Origin: Clavibacter nebraskensis NCPPB 2581
Lineage (GTDB): Bacteria > Actinomycetota > Actinomycetes > Actinomycetales > Microbacteriaceae
Reading direction: 5' to 3'
Length of the DNA: 64,000 nucleotides
Assembly (NCBI RefSeq): GCF_000355695.1
Contig: NC_020891.1
Coordinates: forward strand, 186,001 to 250,000
The notes below the pieces were generated by a model. That model searched no databases. It had not been told where the DNA came from and saw only the letters and a list, made by a program, of their open reading frames with translations. Below, piece after piece: positions 1-7,505 of the stretch. Each line of letters begins with the position of its first letter. Positions within the stretch are counted from its first letter, which is position 1. Position numbers and translations under genes: made by a program.

Positions 1-1
1 G

Positions 2-379
2 CTCATCGTCGCCCAGTGGATCAACGCGCAGTACTACTTCTCGACCATCCACCCCCACCGCCACGGCGCGGGCAGCAAGACCGTCCACAACCCCGTCGGC
101 GACATCGGCGTGATCGCCGGCCACACGGGCGACCTGCGGACGGGCCTCCCCTGGCAGTCGGTCGCGGCGGGCGACGAGCTGCTGCATACGCCGCTGCGGC
201 TCAGCGTCCTCATCCAGGCGCCCCTCGACCGCGTCGAGCGGATCGTCTCCGCGACCGACGCCCTCCGTTCCCTGCTCGACGGGGGATGGATCACCCTCCA
301 CGCCCGAGAGGACGCGGACCACCCGTGGCGGCAGCACCGCAGCGGCGGCTTCACCACCGACGAGAGGAACCACGCATGA
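2..379 (+). CDS. dabA: DabA (DUF2309) C-terminal part, 5' truncated by window edge
   Basis: The frame is open from base 2 to the TGA at 377-379, so only the last ~125 residues are present. The tail matches the end of DabA/UPF0753 proteins: AQWINAQYYFST, then SKTVHNPVGDIGV, GDLRTGLPWQSV and a late VLIQAPLDRVERIV block. DabA is the cytoplasmic zinc subunit, resembling beta-carbonic anhydrase, of the DAB complex, which traps CO2 as bicarbonate together with the membrane subunit DabB. The zinc ligands lie upstream of the window and cannot be checked. The next gene starts inside the stop codon (ATGA), so this is the promoter-proximal part of a coupled operon. The identification rests on the tail only. 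Confidence 0.85.
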   Translation, partial: LIVAQWINAQYYFSTIHPHRHGAGSKTVHNPVGDIGVIAGHTGDLRTGLPWQSVAAGDELLHTPLRLSVLIQAPLDRVERIVSATDALRSLLDGGWITLHAREDADHPWRQHRSGGFTTDERNHA

Positions 380-693
380 ACCCCCTGGCAGAGATGACCC
401 GCATCGAGGTGGTGGCCAGCGCCGCCCTGAGCGCATCGGTGCACGAGCTGATCCGCTCCGCGCAGGCGACCGGGTACACGAGCGTCGCCGGCGTGTCCGG
501 CGTCGGGCACTCGGGCGCGCACAACGGCCCGCATCCGTTCAACGACCACGACGCCCTGGGCATGACCATCACGGTCCTCCCGCACGAGCGCGCCGAGCCC
601 CTCATCGAGGCCCTGCGTACCCTGCTCGAGGGCGGGAGCGGGGTGATGTTCGTCTCGGACGTGCGCGTGTCGCGTCCCGACCACTTCCGGTGA
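376..693 (+). CDS. PII-like regulatory protein of the DAB operon
   Basis: A 105-residue protein of PII-like size, beginning MNPLAEMTRIEVVAS and ending in GVMFVSDVRVSRPDHFR. A ferredoxin-like beta-alpha-beta pattern is visible, with a T-loop-like Gly/His-rich stretch in the middle (GVGHSGAHNGPHP) and a TLLEGGSGVMFVSDV ending typical of PII-like trimers. The ATG overlaps the dabA stop and the downstream gene overlaps this stop (GTGA), so the three genes are translated together. PII-like proteins next to bicarbonate transporters are known to sense adenine nucleotides and bicarbonate. A role in gating DAB uptake is inferred from the family and position. Confidence 0.75.
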   Translation: MNPLAEMTRIEVVASAALSASVHELIRSAQATGYTSVAGVSGVGHSGAHNGPHPFNDHDALGMTITVLPHERAEPLIEALRTLLEGGSGVMFVSDVRVSRPDHFR

Positions 694-1556
694 CGGACGC
701 GGACGCCCTCGAGCCGTACCGCGGCGCGACCGTCGTGTTCGCGACCCGGCACGGCAAGGAGCGGCAGGCGGTCGCGCCCTTCCGCGAGCTGCTCGACGCG
801 CGGGTCGTCGCGCCGGAGGACATCGACACGGACCGCTTCGGCACCTTCACGGGCGACGTGCCGCGAACGGGGACCCCGTGGCGGACGGCGCTCGACAAGG
901 CCCGCCTCGGGGTCGAGCTCACGGGCGTCCCGCTCGCGCTCGCCTCCGAGGCGAGCTACGGCGGCGCCTGGTGGGCGGGGATGCACCACGAGCTGCTGCT
1001 GTTCCACGACGGCACGCGCGGCATCACGCTGACAGAGGAGGCGAGCGGGGCGTCGGCCGATCCCGGCGCCCGGGTCGTCGGATCCGTCGACGAGGCGCTC
1101 GCCGCGGCGGCGCGGTTCGGGTTCCCGGGCGTCCACGCCGTCGCGGTCGCCGGGGATGCACCGCGCGTGGTCGCCCGCAAGGGGCTCGCCGACCCGGACG
1201 CGCTCGCGGCGGCCGTGGAGGAGCTGCTCGGCACCGGCGGCGGGCCCGAGCGCGGCGGCGCGCCCGTGCGCGTGGGGCCCGACCACCGTGCCCACGCGGA
1301 TCCCCCGCGGCAGCGCGTGATCGCGGGGCTCTGCCGGCGCATGGCCGAGCGCCTCACCCGCCCGTGCCCGGACTGCCGGATGCCCGGCTGGGGCCTCGTC
1401 GACGTCGAGCGCGGGCTGCCGTGCGGCCTGTGCGGGACGCCGACGGCCGCGGTCGCCGCCGACGTGCACGGCTGCGGGGCGTGCGGCGCCACCCGGGCCG
1501 TGCCGCGCGCCGAGCGCGCCGTCGATCCGCGCTGGTGCGACGCCTGCAACCCCTGA
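690..1556 (+). CDS. DUF6671 family protein with C-terminal zinc ribbon
   Basis: A 288-residue protein starting at a GTG that overlaps the previous TGA. The N-terminal ~180 residues resemble DUF6671: RGATVVFATRHGKERQAV near the start, then FGTFTGDVPR, LALASEASYGG and a HHELLLFHDG segment. The last ~70 residues form a zinc-ribbon-like array with paired cysteines: CPDC, CGLC, CGACG and WCDAC. No catalytic motif can be named. Its function is unknown to me. Coupling to dabA and the PII-like gene suggests an accessory role in inorganic-carbon handling, but that is context inference only. It is the last gene before a strong palindromic terminator. Confidence 0.75.
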   Translation: MTDADALEPYRGATVVFATRHGKERQAVAPFRELLDARVVAPEDIDTDRFGTFTGDVPRTGTPWRTALDKARLGVELTGVPLALASEASYGGAWWAGMHHELLLFHDGTRGITLTEEASGASADPGARVVGSVDEALAAAARFGFPGVHAVAVAGDAPRVVARKGLADPDALAAAVEELLGTGGGPERGGAPVRVGPDHRAHADPPRQRVIAGLCRRMAERLTRPCPDCRMPGWGLVDVERGLPCGLCGTPTAAVAADVHGCGACGATRAVPRAERAVDPRWCDACNP

Positions 1557-1607
1557 GCGCGGTCGTGCCGACGACCGCGCCGCCGCTGCACCACCCGCAT
1601 CGCGCGC

Positions 1608-1645
1608 GACGACGGCCGGATCCCCCAGGGGATCCGGCCGTCGTC
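1608..1645. terminator. Bidirectional hairpin terminator between convergent genes
   Basis: A perfect 18-bp inverted repeat (GACGACGGCCGGATCCCC and its complement) with a 2-base spacer lies between the converging DUF6671 and oxidoreductase genes. There is no clear T-run, which is usual for very GC-rich actinobacteria. It can serve both strands. Confidence 0.7.
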
Positions 1646-1662
1646 ATGCGCGCGCCCGCGGC

Positions 1663-2592
1663 TCAGGGCAGCACGACCACCTTCCCGGCGATCCGCCCGG
1701 CCTCGGCCTCGGCGTGCAGCGCGGGCAGCTCGGCCAGCGGGATCCGCCGGGTCACCTCGACCGTGAGCTCGCCCGCGTCGACGAGCGCCACCAGCTCGAC
1801 GAGCCGCGCGCGGTCCGGCAGCACGAAGACGGTCGCCGCGCGCACGCCGCGCGCGGCGTCGTCGGGCGTCGCCATGAACGCGGTGGTGCTGACCACCGCG
1901 CCGCCGTCGCGCACCGCGGCCACAAGGGACGCGAAGGCCTCCGGCTCGATGGGCGCCAGGTTGAGGAGCACGTCCACCTGCCCGTCGAGCGCGGCGAGCA
2001 GCTCGGTCGTCGTGTGGTCGACGACCTGGTCGGCTCCGGCCGCGCGCACGGCGGCCGCGCTGCGCGGGCTCGCGGTCGCGATCACGTGCACGCCGGCGCG
2101 CTTCGCGAGCTGGATCGCGTACTTCCCGACCACGCCGCCGGCCCCGACGATCAGCACGCGCTGGCCGCGCTCGAGGCGGCCGTCGTCGAACAGCGCCTGC
2201 CACGCGGTGAGCGCGACGGACGGCAGCGCGGCGGCGTCGGCGAGCGGGATGCTCGTCGGCGCCGCGACCACGGCGTCCGCCGGAGCGATGACCTGCTCCG
2301 CGGCGCCGCCGTCCGTAGTCATCGGGAGGAACGCGATCACGTCGTCGCCGGCCTCCACGCCCGTCACGCCCGCGCCGACCGCCTCGACGGTGCCCGACAC
2401 GTCGTAGCCGGGGACGTGCGGGAGCTCGATCGGGATCGGCAGGAAGCCGCCCCGCATGCCGCCGTCCGCCGCGTTGTACGCGGACGCGGCCACGCGGATC
2501 CGCACCTCGCCTGCGCCCGGCTCGGCCACCTCGATGTCGACCACCTCGAGGACCTCGGGTCCGCCGATCTCCTGGAAACGCACTGCCTTCAT
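1663..2592 (-). CDS. NADP-dependent zinc-type alcohol dehydrogenase/quinone oxidoreductase
   Basis: A 309-residue member of the medium-chain dehydrogenase family (quinone oxidoreductase branch). I chose the ATG at 2592 (MKAVRFQEIGG) because a GAAGGGGAAG ribosome site precedes it; the reading frame runs on upstream through the operators, which is unlikely to be coding. Visible are the GroES-like N-terminus with the VPGYDVSGTVEAVG turn and the nucleotide-binding VLIVGAGGVVGKYAIQLAK around residue 145. Structural zinc cysteines are absent, as in quinone oxidoreductases. It likely reduces a quinone or activated alkene with NADPH. It is divergent from a MarR gene and the two palindromes between them indicate MarR control. 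Confidence 0.9.
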   Translation of the reverse strand: MKAVRFQEIGGPEVLEVVDIEVAEPGAGEVRIRVAASAYNAADGGMRGGFLPIPIELPHVPGYDVSGTVEAVGAGVTGVEAGDDVIAFLPMTTDGGAAEQVIAPADAVVAAPTSIPLADAAALPSVALTAWQALFDDGRLERGQRVLIVGAGGVVGKYAIQLAKRAGVHVIATASPRSAAAVRAAGADQVVDHTTTELLAALDGQVDVLLNLAPIEPEAFASLVAAVRDGGAVVSTTAFMATPDDAARGVRAATVFVLPDRARLVELVALVDAGELTVEVTRRIPLAELPALHAEAEAGRIAGKVVVLP

Positions 2593-2611
2593 GGTCTTCC
2601 CCTTCGTCGTG

Positions 2612-2629
2612 TGCTTCGAATCCGAAGCA
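2612..2629. promoter_or_regulatory. MarR operator, copy 1
   Basis: TGCTTCGAATCCGAAGCA is an inverted repeat with arms TGCTTCG/CGAAGCA and a 4-base spacer. The same arms recur 36 bp away in the same divergent promoter region, which is strong evidence for a dimeric regulator, most likely the adjacent MarR protein. Confidence 0.75.
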
Positions 2630-2647
2630 ATGGGATGACTGTAATAC

Positions 2648-2665
2648 TGCTTCGAATGCGAAGCA
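2648..2665. promoter_or_regulatory. MarR operator, copy 2
   Basis: TGCTTCGAATGCGAAGCA has the same arms and spacing as the first copy. It lies just upstream of the MarR start and would overlap that gene's promoter, implying autoregulation as well as control of the oxidoreductase. Confidence 0.75.
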
Positions 2666-2683
2666 ACACCTAGGATGGGATCC

Positions 2684-3178
2684 ATGTCGACCTCCCCCCG
2701 CTCCCTGACGCCGACCCAGCTCGAGGCCTACCTCGCCCTCACCGAGGTCGCCAGCCTCCTGCGCCCCGCGGTCGAGGCGCAGCTCCGCGACGCGGGCGAC
2801 CTCAGCTACCTGCAGTTCCAGCTCCTCGCGCGCCTCGGCGACGCCGCGGACGGGCACCTCCGCATGACCGACCTCGCCGACGGCCTCGTCCACAGCCGCA
2901 GCGGCCTCACCTACCAGGCGCAGCTCCTCGAGCAACGCGGCCTGATCACCCGCTCGCCCTCGCCGGACGACGAGCGGAGCACCGTGGTCGCGCTCACCGA
3001 CGCGGGTCGCGCGGCCCTGGCCACCGTCTTCCCCGGCCACATCCAGACCGTGCACGGGCTCCTGTTCGCGCCGCTCATCGACGCCGACGCCGCGCACCTC
3101 GCGCGGATCCTCGGCACGGTCACCGCGCACCTCCGCGCCGCGCCGCCGCGCTCGGCGTCCCGCCGCCGCGCCGGCTGA
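2684..3178 (+). CDS. MarR family transcriptional regulator
   Basis: A 164-residue winged-helix protein. The N-terminal helix contains LTPTQLEAYLALTEVASLL. The DNA-binding core is seen in YLQFQLLARLG, MTDLADGLVHSRSGLTYQA and LEQRGLITRSPSPDDER, where the DDER turn of the wing is typical of MarR. The C-terminal helices complete the dimer interface. An alternative ATG lies nine bases upstream (2675); I chose 2684 because MSTSP is a more normal start. It is divergent from the NADP oxidoreductase and the shared region carries two identical-arm palindromes, so it likely represses both genes until a small electrophile or phenolic ligand releases it. Confidence 0.9.
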   Translation: MSTSPRSLTPTQLEAYLALTEVASLLRPAVEAQLRDAGDLSYLQFQLLARLGDAADGHLRMTDLADGLVHSRSGLTYQAQLLEQRGLITRSPSPDDERSTVVALTDAGRAALATVFPGHIQTVHGLLFAPLIDADAAHLARILGTVTAHLRAAPPRSASRRRAG

Positions 3179-3199
3179 CCGCCGCGGGCGCGGCGCGCC

Positions 3200-3229
3200 T
3201 TGTCCCGGGCCGCGGCCTCCCCGTAGGTT
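3200..3229 (+). promoter_or_regulatory. Candidate promoter for the Gfo/Idh/MocA gene
   Basis: TTGTCC (3200-3205) and TAGGTT (3224-3229) are separated by 18 bases, about 65 bases upstream of the next start codon. This is a plausible housekeeping promoter, judged by eye only. Confidence 0.35.
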
Positions 3230-3293
3230 TGACGCGACCCGCAACGAATCACCCGCACGCGGATCCGCACCCCGTATGAGACGAAGGAGTCCC

Positions 3294-4508
3294 ATGTCCG
3301 ACACGCAGCCCGCAGCGACGCCCACGGAGACCGGAGGCGCCCTCGGCGTCGCGATGATCGGGCACGGGTTCATGGGCGCCGCCCACTCGCAGGCCTGGCG
3401 CGTCGCCCCCGCCTTCTTTGACCTGCCGCTCGCGCCGCGCATGGTGTCCGTCGTCGGACGCGACCGGGCGCGCACGCAGGAGTCCGCGGACCGCTGGGGC
3501 TGGGAGCGCGCGGAGACCGACTGGCGCGCCGCCATCGCGCGCGACGACATCGACGTCGTCGACATCTGCTCGCCCGGCAGCACGCACGTGGAGGTCGCGG
3601 TCGCCGCGCTCGAGGCCGGCAAGCACGTGCTGTGCGAGAAGCCGCTGGCCAACACGGTCGAGGAGGCCGAGATCATGGCGGCCGCGGCCGAGAAGGCGGC
3701 GGCCAAGGGGATCCGCGCGATGGTCGGCTTCAGCTACCGCCGCGTGCCCGCGATCACCTTCGCCCGCGACCTCGTCGCCCAGGGCGCGATCGGCGAGCTC
3801 CGCCAGGTGCGCGCGCTCTACCTGCAGGACTGGCTGACCGACGCCGAGGGCCCCATGACCTGGCGCCTCGACAAGGAGGCGGCGGGATCCGGCGCCCTCG
3901 GCGACATCGGCGCGCACATCGTCGACGCGGTGCAGTTCATCACGGGCGAGCAGCTCGACGCGGTCAGCGGCCTGCTCCGCACCTTCGTCGAGGAGCGCCC
4001 GCTGCTCGCCGAGACGCGCGGCCTCGGCGGCGTCGCGTCGAGCGAGCGCGGGAAGGTCACGGTCGACGACGCGGCCTACTTCACCGGCAGGCTCGCCGGC
4101 GGCGCGCTCGCCAGCTTCGAGGCGACCCGCATGGCCACCGGCCGCAAGAACGCGCTGCGGCTGGAGTTCAGCGGATCCGACGGCGCCATCTCCTTCGACC
4201 TCGAGCGCCTCAACGAGATCGAGCTGTACGACGCGACGGCGCCGGCGGACCGGCTGGGCTTCCGGCGGATCCTCGTCACCGAGCCCGAGCACCCCTACAC
4301 GGCCGCGTGGTGGCCCACCGGCCACGGCCTCGGCTACGAGCACGCGTTCACGCACCAGGTGCGCGACCTCGTGCACAACATCGCCGCGGGCCGGGAGCCC
4401 CAGCCGTCGTTCGCCGACGGCCTCCGCGTGCAGCGCGTGCTCGACGCGGTGGAGCGCAGCTCGGCCGACGGCAGCGCGTGGAAGACGGTGGACCCCGCGG
4501 GAGCCTGA
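3294..4508 (+). CDS. Gfo/Idh/MocA family oxidoreductase
   Basis: A 404-residue NAD(P)-dependent oxidoreductase. I chose the ATG at 3294 because GAAGGAG lies just upstream; an earlier in-frame ATG at 3276 lacks this. The Rossmann motif reads VAMIGHGFMGAAHSQAW near residue 20. The signature lysine lies in HVLCEKPLANT around residue 115, and the C-terminal half has the family's beta-sheet dimer domain with GDIGAHIVDAVQF. Such enzymes oxidise or epimerise sugars and cyclitols. No transporter or regulator sits beside it, so the substrate cannot be guessed. It appears monocistronic. Confidence 0.92.
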   Translation: MSDTQPAATPTETGGALGVAMIGHGFMGAAHSQAWRVAPAFFDLPLAPRMVSVVGRDRARTQESADRWGWERAETDWRAAIARDDIDVVDICSPGSTHVEVAVAALEAGKHVLCEKPLANTVEEAEIMAAAAEKAAAKGIRAMVGFSYRRVPAITFARDLVAQGAIGELRQVRALYLQDWLTDAEGPMTWRLDKEAAGSGALGDIGAHIVDAVQFITGEQLDAVSGLLRTFVEERPLLAETRGLGGVASSERGKVTVDDAAYFTGRLAGGALASFEATRMATGRKNALRLEFSGSDGAISFDLERLNEIELYDATAPADRLGFRRILVTEPEHPYTAAWWPTGHGLGYEHAFTHQVRDLVHNIAAGREPQPSFADGLRVQRVLDAVERSSADGSAWKTVDPAGA

Positions 4509-4633
4509 CCGCCCGGGCGTCGCCTGGGAGGAACGCGCGCGCGAGGGCGGCGGAGGCCCTACCTTCGGCGCGCGGGGACGAACGGGCGGGGATGGCACGA
4601 GGACGCGGCCCCTCCACCGACCCCGGAGGACCC

Positions 4634-5197
4634 ATGAGATCACCCGACCGCGCCCGGCGCAGAGGCCATGTCGCCGCCCTCGCCACGACGGGCCTCGCGA
4701 TGTTGGCGGCGCTGGCCGTCGCCGCGCCCGCCCAGGCCTTCAACCGGGAGGGGCCGCACTGGGGCACCGCGCGGTTGACGGTCGACGCCTCCGGCGTCCC
4801 CGGCGGGCCCTTCCGCGACGCGTTGGACGCCGCGGCCGCCGAGTACACGACGCGCACCGACGCGTCGGTGGGCACCGCGGACACCGCGGGCTCGCCGTGG
4901 ACGGCGCAGGTCATCGACGAGGGCGACGACGGCTACGAGGGCTACTCGACGTGGCGCTACGACGGCCGGCGCATCACGACATCGGCCGAGATGCACCTCA
5001 ACACCGCCTACCTCGACGACTCGCTGCCGATCACGCGGCTGAAGGTCGTGTGGGAGCACGAGACGGGACACGTCCTCGGGCTCGCGCACGTGCCCGGGAT
5101 CCACCACGTCATGTACTACCGGGCCTCGGACGCTTACGAGGACGGGGTGACCGGGCTCACCTCGGACGAGATCGCCGGGATCGACTCCCTCTACTGA
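4634..5197 (+). CDS. Secreted matrixin-like zinc metalloprotease
   Basis: A 187-residue protein with a twin-arginine-like charged N-terminus and an Ala-rich signal segment ending near APAQAFNREG. The mature part is small, and the metal-binding motif HETGHVLGLAH is seen around residue 140, matching HExxHxxGxxH of metzincins. A following HVMYY supplies a plausible Met-turn. A GGAGGA site precedes the ATG. The next gene starts within the stop codon, so it is coupled to a lipoprotein. It would act outside the cell or at the wall. Its target is unknown. A role against plant or bacterial surface proteins is only a suggestion. Confidence 0.88.
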   Translation: MRSPDRARRRGHVAALATTGLAMLAALAVAAPAQAFNREGPHWGTARLTVDASGVPGGPFRDALDAAAAEYTTRTDASVGTADTAGSPWTAQVIDEGDDGYEGYSTWRYDGRRITTSAEMHLNTAYLDDSLPITRLKVVWEHETGHVLGLAHVPGIHHVMYYRASDAYEDGVTGLTSDEIAGIDSLY

Positions 5198-5874
5198 TGG
5201 GCGCACGCATGAGCACGCACACGAGCACGATCCGCACCGCCTCCCTCGCCGCGCTCGCCTTCGGGACGGGCGCGCTCCTCCTGGCCGGCTGCACCGCGGC
5301 GCCGACCGCTCCCGTCGACGCCGGCCCCGCCACCACGGACGCCGCGCCCGGCGACGCCATGACCATGCCGATGGGCCAGGGGTCGCACACCCGCGGGTCC
5401 CGGCACACGCTGTACGGCTCGCTCGCCGCGCTCGCGGAGGACAGCGTCGAGATCGTCTCGGGGACCGTCATCGCGCAGCGCGACGTCACCGACCTCGGGC
5501 CCAGCACCCCGTTCACCGTCTCCACGGTGCGGGTGACCACGGTCGCGAAGGACGACGGCGGCGACCTCGCGGCCGGGAGCACGGTCGACGTCCGTCAGAT
5601 CGGCACGGCCGCGCAGTCGGGGCCGGCGCCCATGCTCCAGGCCGGATCCGCCTACCTCCTGTACCTCCGCCCGACCCGCCTGCCGGGCGACGCGGCGACC
5701 CAGTCGTACGTCACGGGCGGCGGCGCCGGGATCTTCGCGGCCGCCGACGACCGTGCGACGACGACCGGCGCCGACCCGGACGCGGAAGCGGACGCTCCGG
5801 CGTTCACGCGCGTCGACCACGAGGAGGGCGACGACCTCCCCGAGCGGGTGAGCCCGGATCAGGCGCGCGGGTAG
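5197..5874 (+). CDS. Putative lipoprotein of unknown function
   Basis: A 225-residue protein whose ATG overlaps the protease stop; a second in-frame ATG four codons on (5209) may be the true start. The lipobox LLLAGC is clear, so the mature protein should be anchored by a lipidated cysteine. The mature region has a Met-rich patch (MTMPMGQG) followed by a compact domain of about 130 residues with beta-strand-like alternation (SVEIVSGTVIAQ, PFTVSTVRVTTVA, AYLLYLRPTRL), and an acidic tail. I do not recognise the domain. Its coupling to the secreted protease suggests a partner, inhibitor or anchor role, which is inference. Confidence 0.75.
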   Translation: MGARMSTHTSTIRTASLAALAFGTGALLLAGCTAAPTAPVDAGPATTDAAPGDAMTMPMGQGSHTRGSRHTLYGSLAALAEDSVEIVSGTVIAQRDVTDLGPSTPFTVSTVRVTTVAKDDGGDLAAGSTVDVRQIGTAAQSGPAPMLQAGSAYLLYLRPTRLPGDAATQSYVTGGGAGIFAAADDRATTTGADPDAEADAPAFTRVDHEEGDDLPERVSPDQARG

Positions 5875-5929
5875 GCGGTCGCGCGGCGCCGCTGACGTAC
5901 CCTCGTGCGGAGGACCGGGAGGCGGACGG

Positions 5930-6622
5930 GTGCAGGCACGGCAGGAGCGGACGCTGCGCGCCACGCTGTCCGCGCTGGTCTGCACGCTCGTCACGGCGAC
6001 CGCCCATGCGGCGGCTGGCGGTGGGATCCCGCATCCGCTCGTCCTCGGCCTCGCGCTCGTCGCGGGCGTGGCGCTGTGCTTCGCGCTCGGCGGACGCCGG
6101 GTGACGCTCGCGCACCTCGTGCTCGCGATCGGCGCCACGCAGGGGGTGCTGCACGCGGCGTTCACGTTCGGGGGGAGCGGCCTCGGCGCCAGCGGCTCGG
6201 GCATGGCGATGCCGACCGCCGGATCCCCGGCCCACGACCACGGGCGCGCGGCGGCCGACGCCGCCCGCGCCCTCGCCGCCGGCCCCTCCTCCGCGACGGC
6301 GATGCCCGCCGACCACGACGCCGCCATGCTGCTCGCGCACGTGATCGCCGGGCTCGTGAGCGTCTGCTCGCTGCGCGTGGGCGCCGACGCCGTCCGCCGG
6401 GTCGCGCGGGCCCTGGCGCTGCGCGTCGGCGGCGCGATCTCCGGTGCCGCGGGCGCGCTCGTGGCGGCCGCCGTCGCCGTGGCGGCCGCGCTCGCCGAGC
6501 CCCTCATCGCACCGCGACCCCGCCGGATCCCCGCGGATGCACGGCCGCGTCGCCTCGTCGCGCTGCTCTCCGCGCGCATCCAGGGCCGCCGCGGTCCGCC
6601 GTCCGTCGCGCCCGCCGCCTGA
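5930..6622 (+). CDS. Integral membrane protein with His/Met-rich loop
   Basis: A 230-residue protein from a GTG start. Around five hydrophobic segments are visible, for example PLVLGLALVAGVALCFALGG and AAMLLAHVIAGLVSVCSL. Between them a loop contains GMAMPTAGSPAHDHGR and TAMPADHDAAM, whose Met and His residues are typical of copper-linked membrane proteins. It lies directly ahead of YcnI and PepSY genes in the same direction, a grouping commonly seen around copper handling. I do not recognise a named family. A role in copper uptake or sensing is inferred from the loop and neighbours. Confidence 0.7.
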   Translation: MQARQERTLRATLSALVCTLVTATAHAAAGGGIPHPLVLGLALVAGVALCFALGGRRVTLAHLVLAIGATQGVLHAAFTFGGSGLGASGSGMAMPTAGSPAHDHGRAAADAARALAAGPSSATAMPADHDAAMLLAHVIAGLVSVCSLRVGADAVRRVARALALRVGGAISGAAGALVAAAVAVAAALAEPLIAPRPRRIPADARPRRLVALLSARIQGRRGPPSVAPAA

Positions 6623-6794
6623 TCCGCGTCCGCCGCGTCCCCTCGGGGCGCCCGGGCGCGGTCCCGCGCCGACGCGTGACCTGCCCGATCCGCCGCGCCT
6701 CCACGCCGCCGGACCGGTCGCCGTCGCGTCGCCGCGCCTCCCGCACGCCCGGACATCCGCACGGCCTTGCCCGTGCCGCCACCGAAGGACCGCC

Positions 6795-7505
6795 ATGCCC
6801 CGCACCACCCGCCTGCCCGCCGCCCGTCCCGGAGGTCGCGCCCGCGCGCGCCGGATCCGCGTCGCCGCCGGCGCCGCCCTCGGCCTCGCGCTCGCCGTGT
6901 CGGCGCCGCTCGCCGCCTCCGCGCACATCGAGCTCGACGCGTCCGCGACCGCGCCCGCCTCCCTCAGCGTCCCGACCTTCGCGGTCGGGCACGGCTGCGA
7001 GGGATCCGCCACCACGTCCCTCGCGATCCGCTTCCCCGCCGACGTGCAGGCCGTGAAGCCCACGCTCGCGCCCGGCTGGTCCGTCACCGAGCAGGAGGCC
7101 GCCGACGGCACGACCGTCACCTACACGGCCGACACCCCGCTGCCCGACGCCCTGCGCGCGACCGTGCAGGTCGAGGCGCTCCTGCCCGTCGACGGCGCGG
7201 CCGGGGACGTGGTGACGTTCCCGACGCTGCAGACCTGCGTCGCCGGATCCACCGACTGGGCCGAGACGCCCGCCGCCGGGACCGAGCCCGACCACCCGGC
7301 GCCGGCGATCACGCTGACCGACGCCGCGACCGCGTCCGGTGCGGGCTCGGCGACGGGCACGGAGGCCGCCGCGACCGCCCCCGCCGTCGCGCCCGTCGAC
7401 CCGGTCGCGCGCCTCCTCGCCCTCGGCGCCCTCGTCGTGGGCGTCGTCGCCGTGATGCTCCTCACCATCGGCATGCGCCGCCCGCAGCAGGGCGGCCGCC
7501 GGTGA
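6795..7505 (+). CDS. ycnI: YcnI family (DUF1775) copper-associated membrane-anchored protein
   Basis: A 236-residue protein with a GAAGGA site before its ATG. It has a signal peptide ending in ASAHIELD, so the mature chain would begin with histidine, the ligand used by YcnI proteins for copper together with a downstream Trp (STDWAE near residue 155). The middle is the DUF1775 beta-sandwich (VGHGCEGSATTSLAIRFP). A C-terminal transmembrane helix (LLALGALVVGVVAVMLLTIG) anchors it outside the membrane. The following PepSY gene starts inside its stop codon. In known cases YcnI accompanies copper importers or cytochrome-oxidase copper delivery. Confidence 0.88.
   Translation: MPRTTRLPAARPGGRARARRIRVAAGAALGLALAVSAPLAASAHIELDASATAPASLSVPTFAVGHGCEGSATTSLAIRFPADVQAVKPTLAPGWSVTEQEAADGTTVTYTADTPLPDALRATVQVEALLPVDGAAGDVVTFPTLQTCVAGSTDWAETPAAGTEPDHPAPAITLTDAATASGAGSATGTEAAATAPAVAPVDPVARLLALGALVVGVVAVMLLTIGMRRPQQGGRR

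Noticed and set aside
956-3706. Long reverse open frame of over 900 codons across the first 3.7 kb
   Set aside because: It is antisense to DUF6671 and MarR and only out-of-frame to the oxidoreductase; composition is Arg/Ala-rich without domains.
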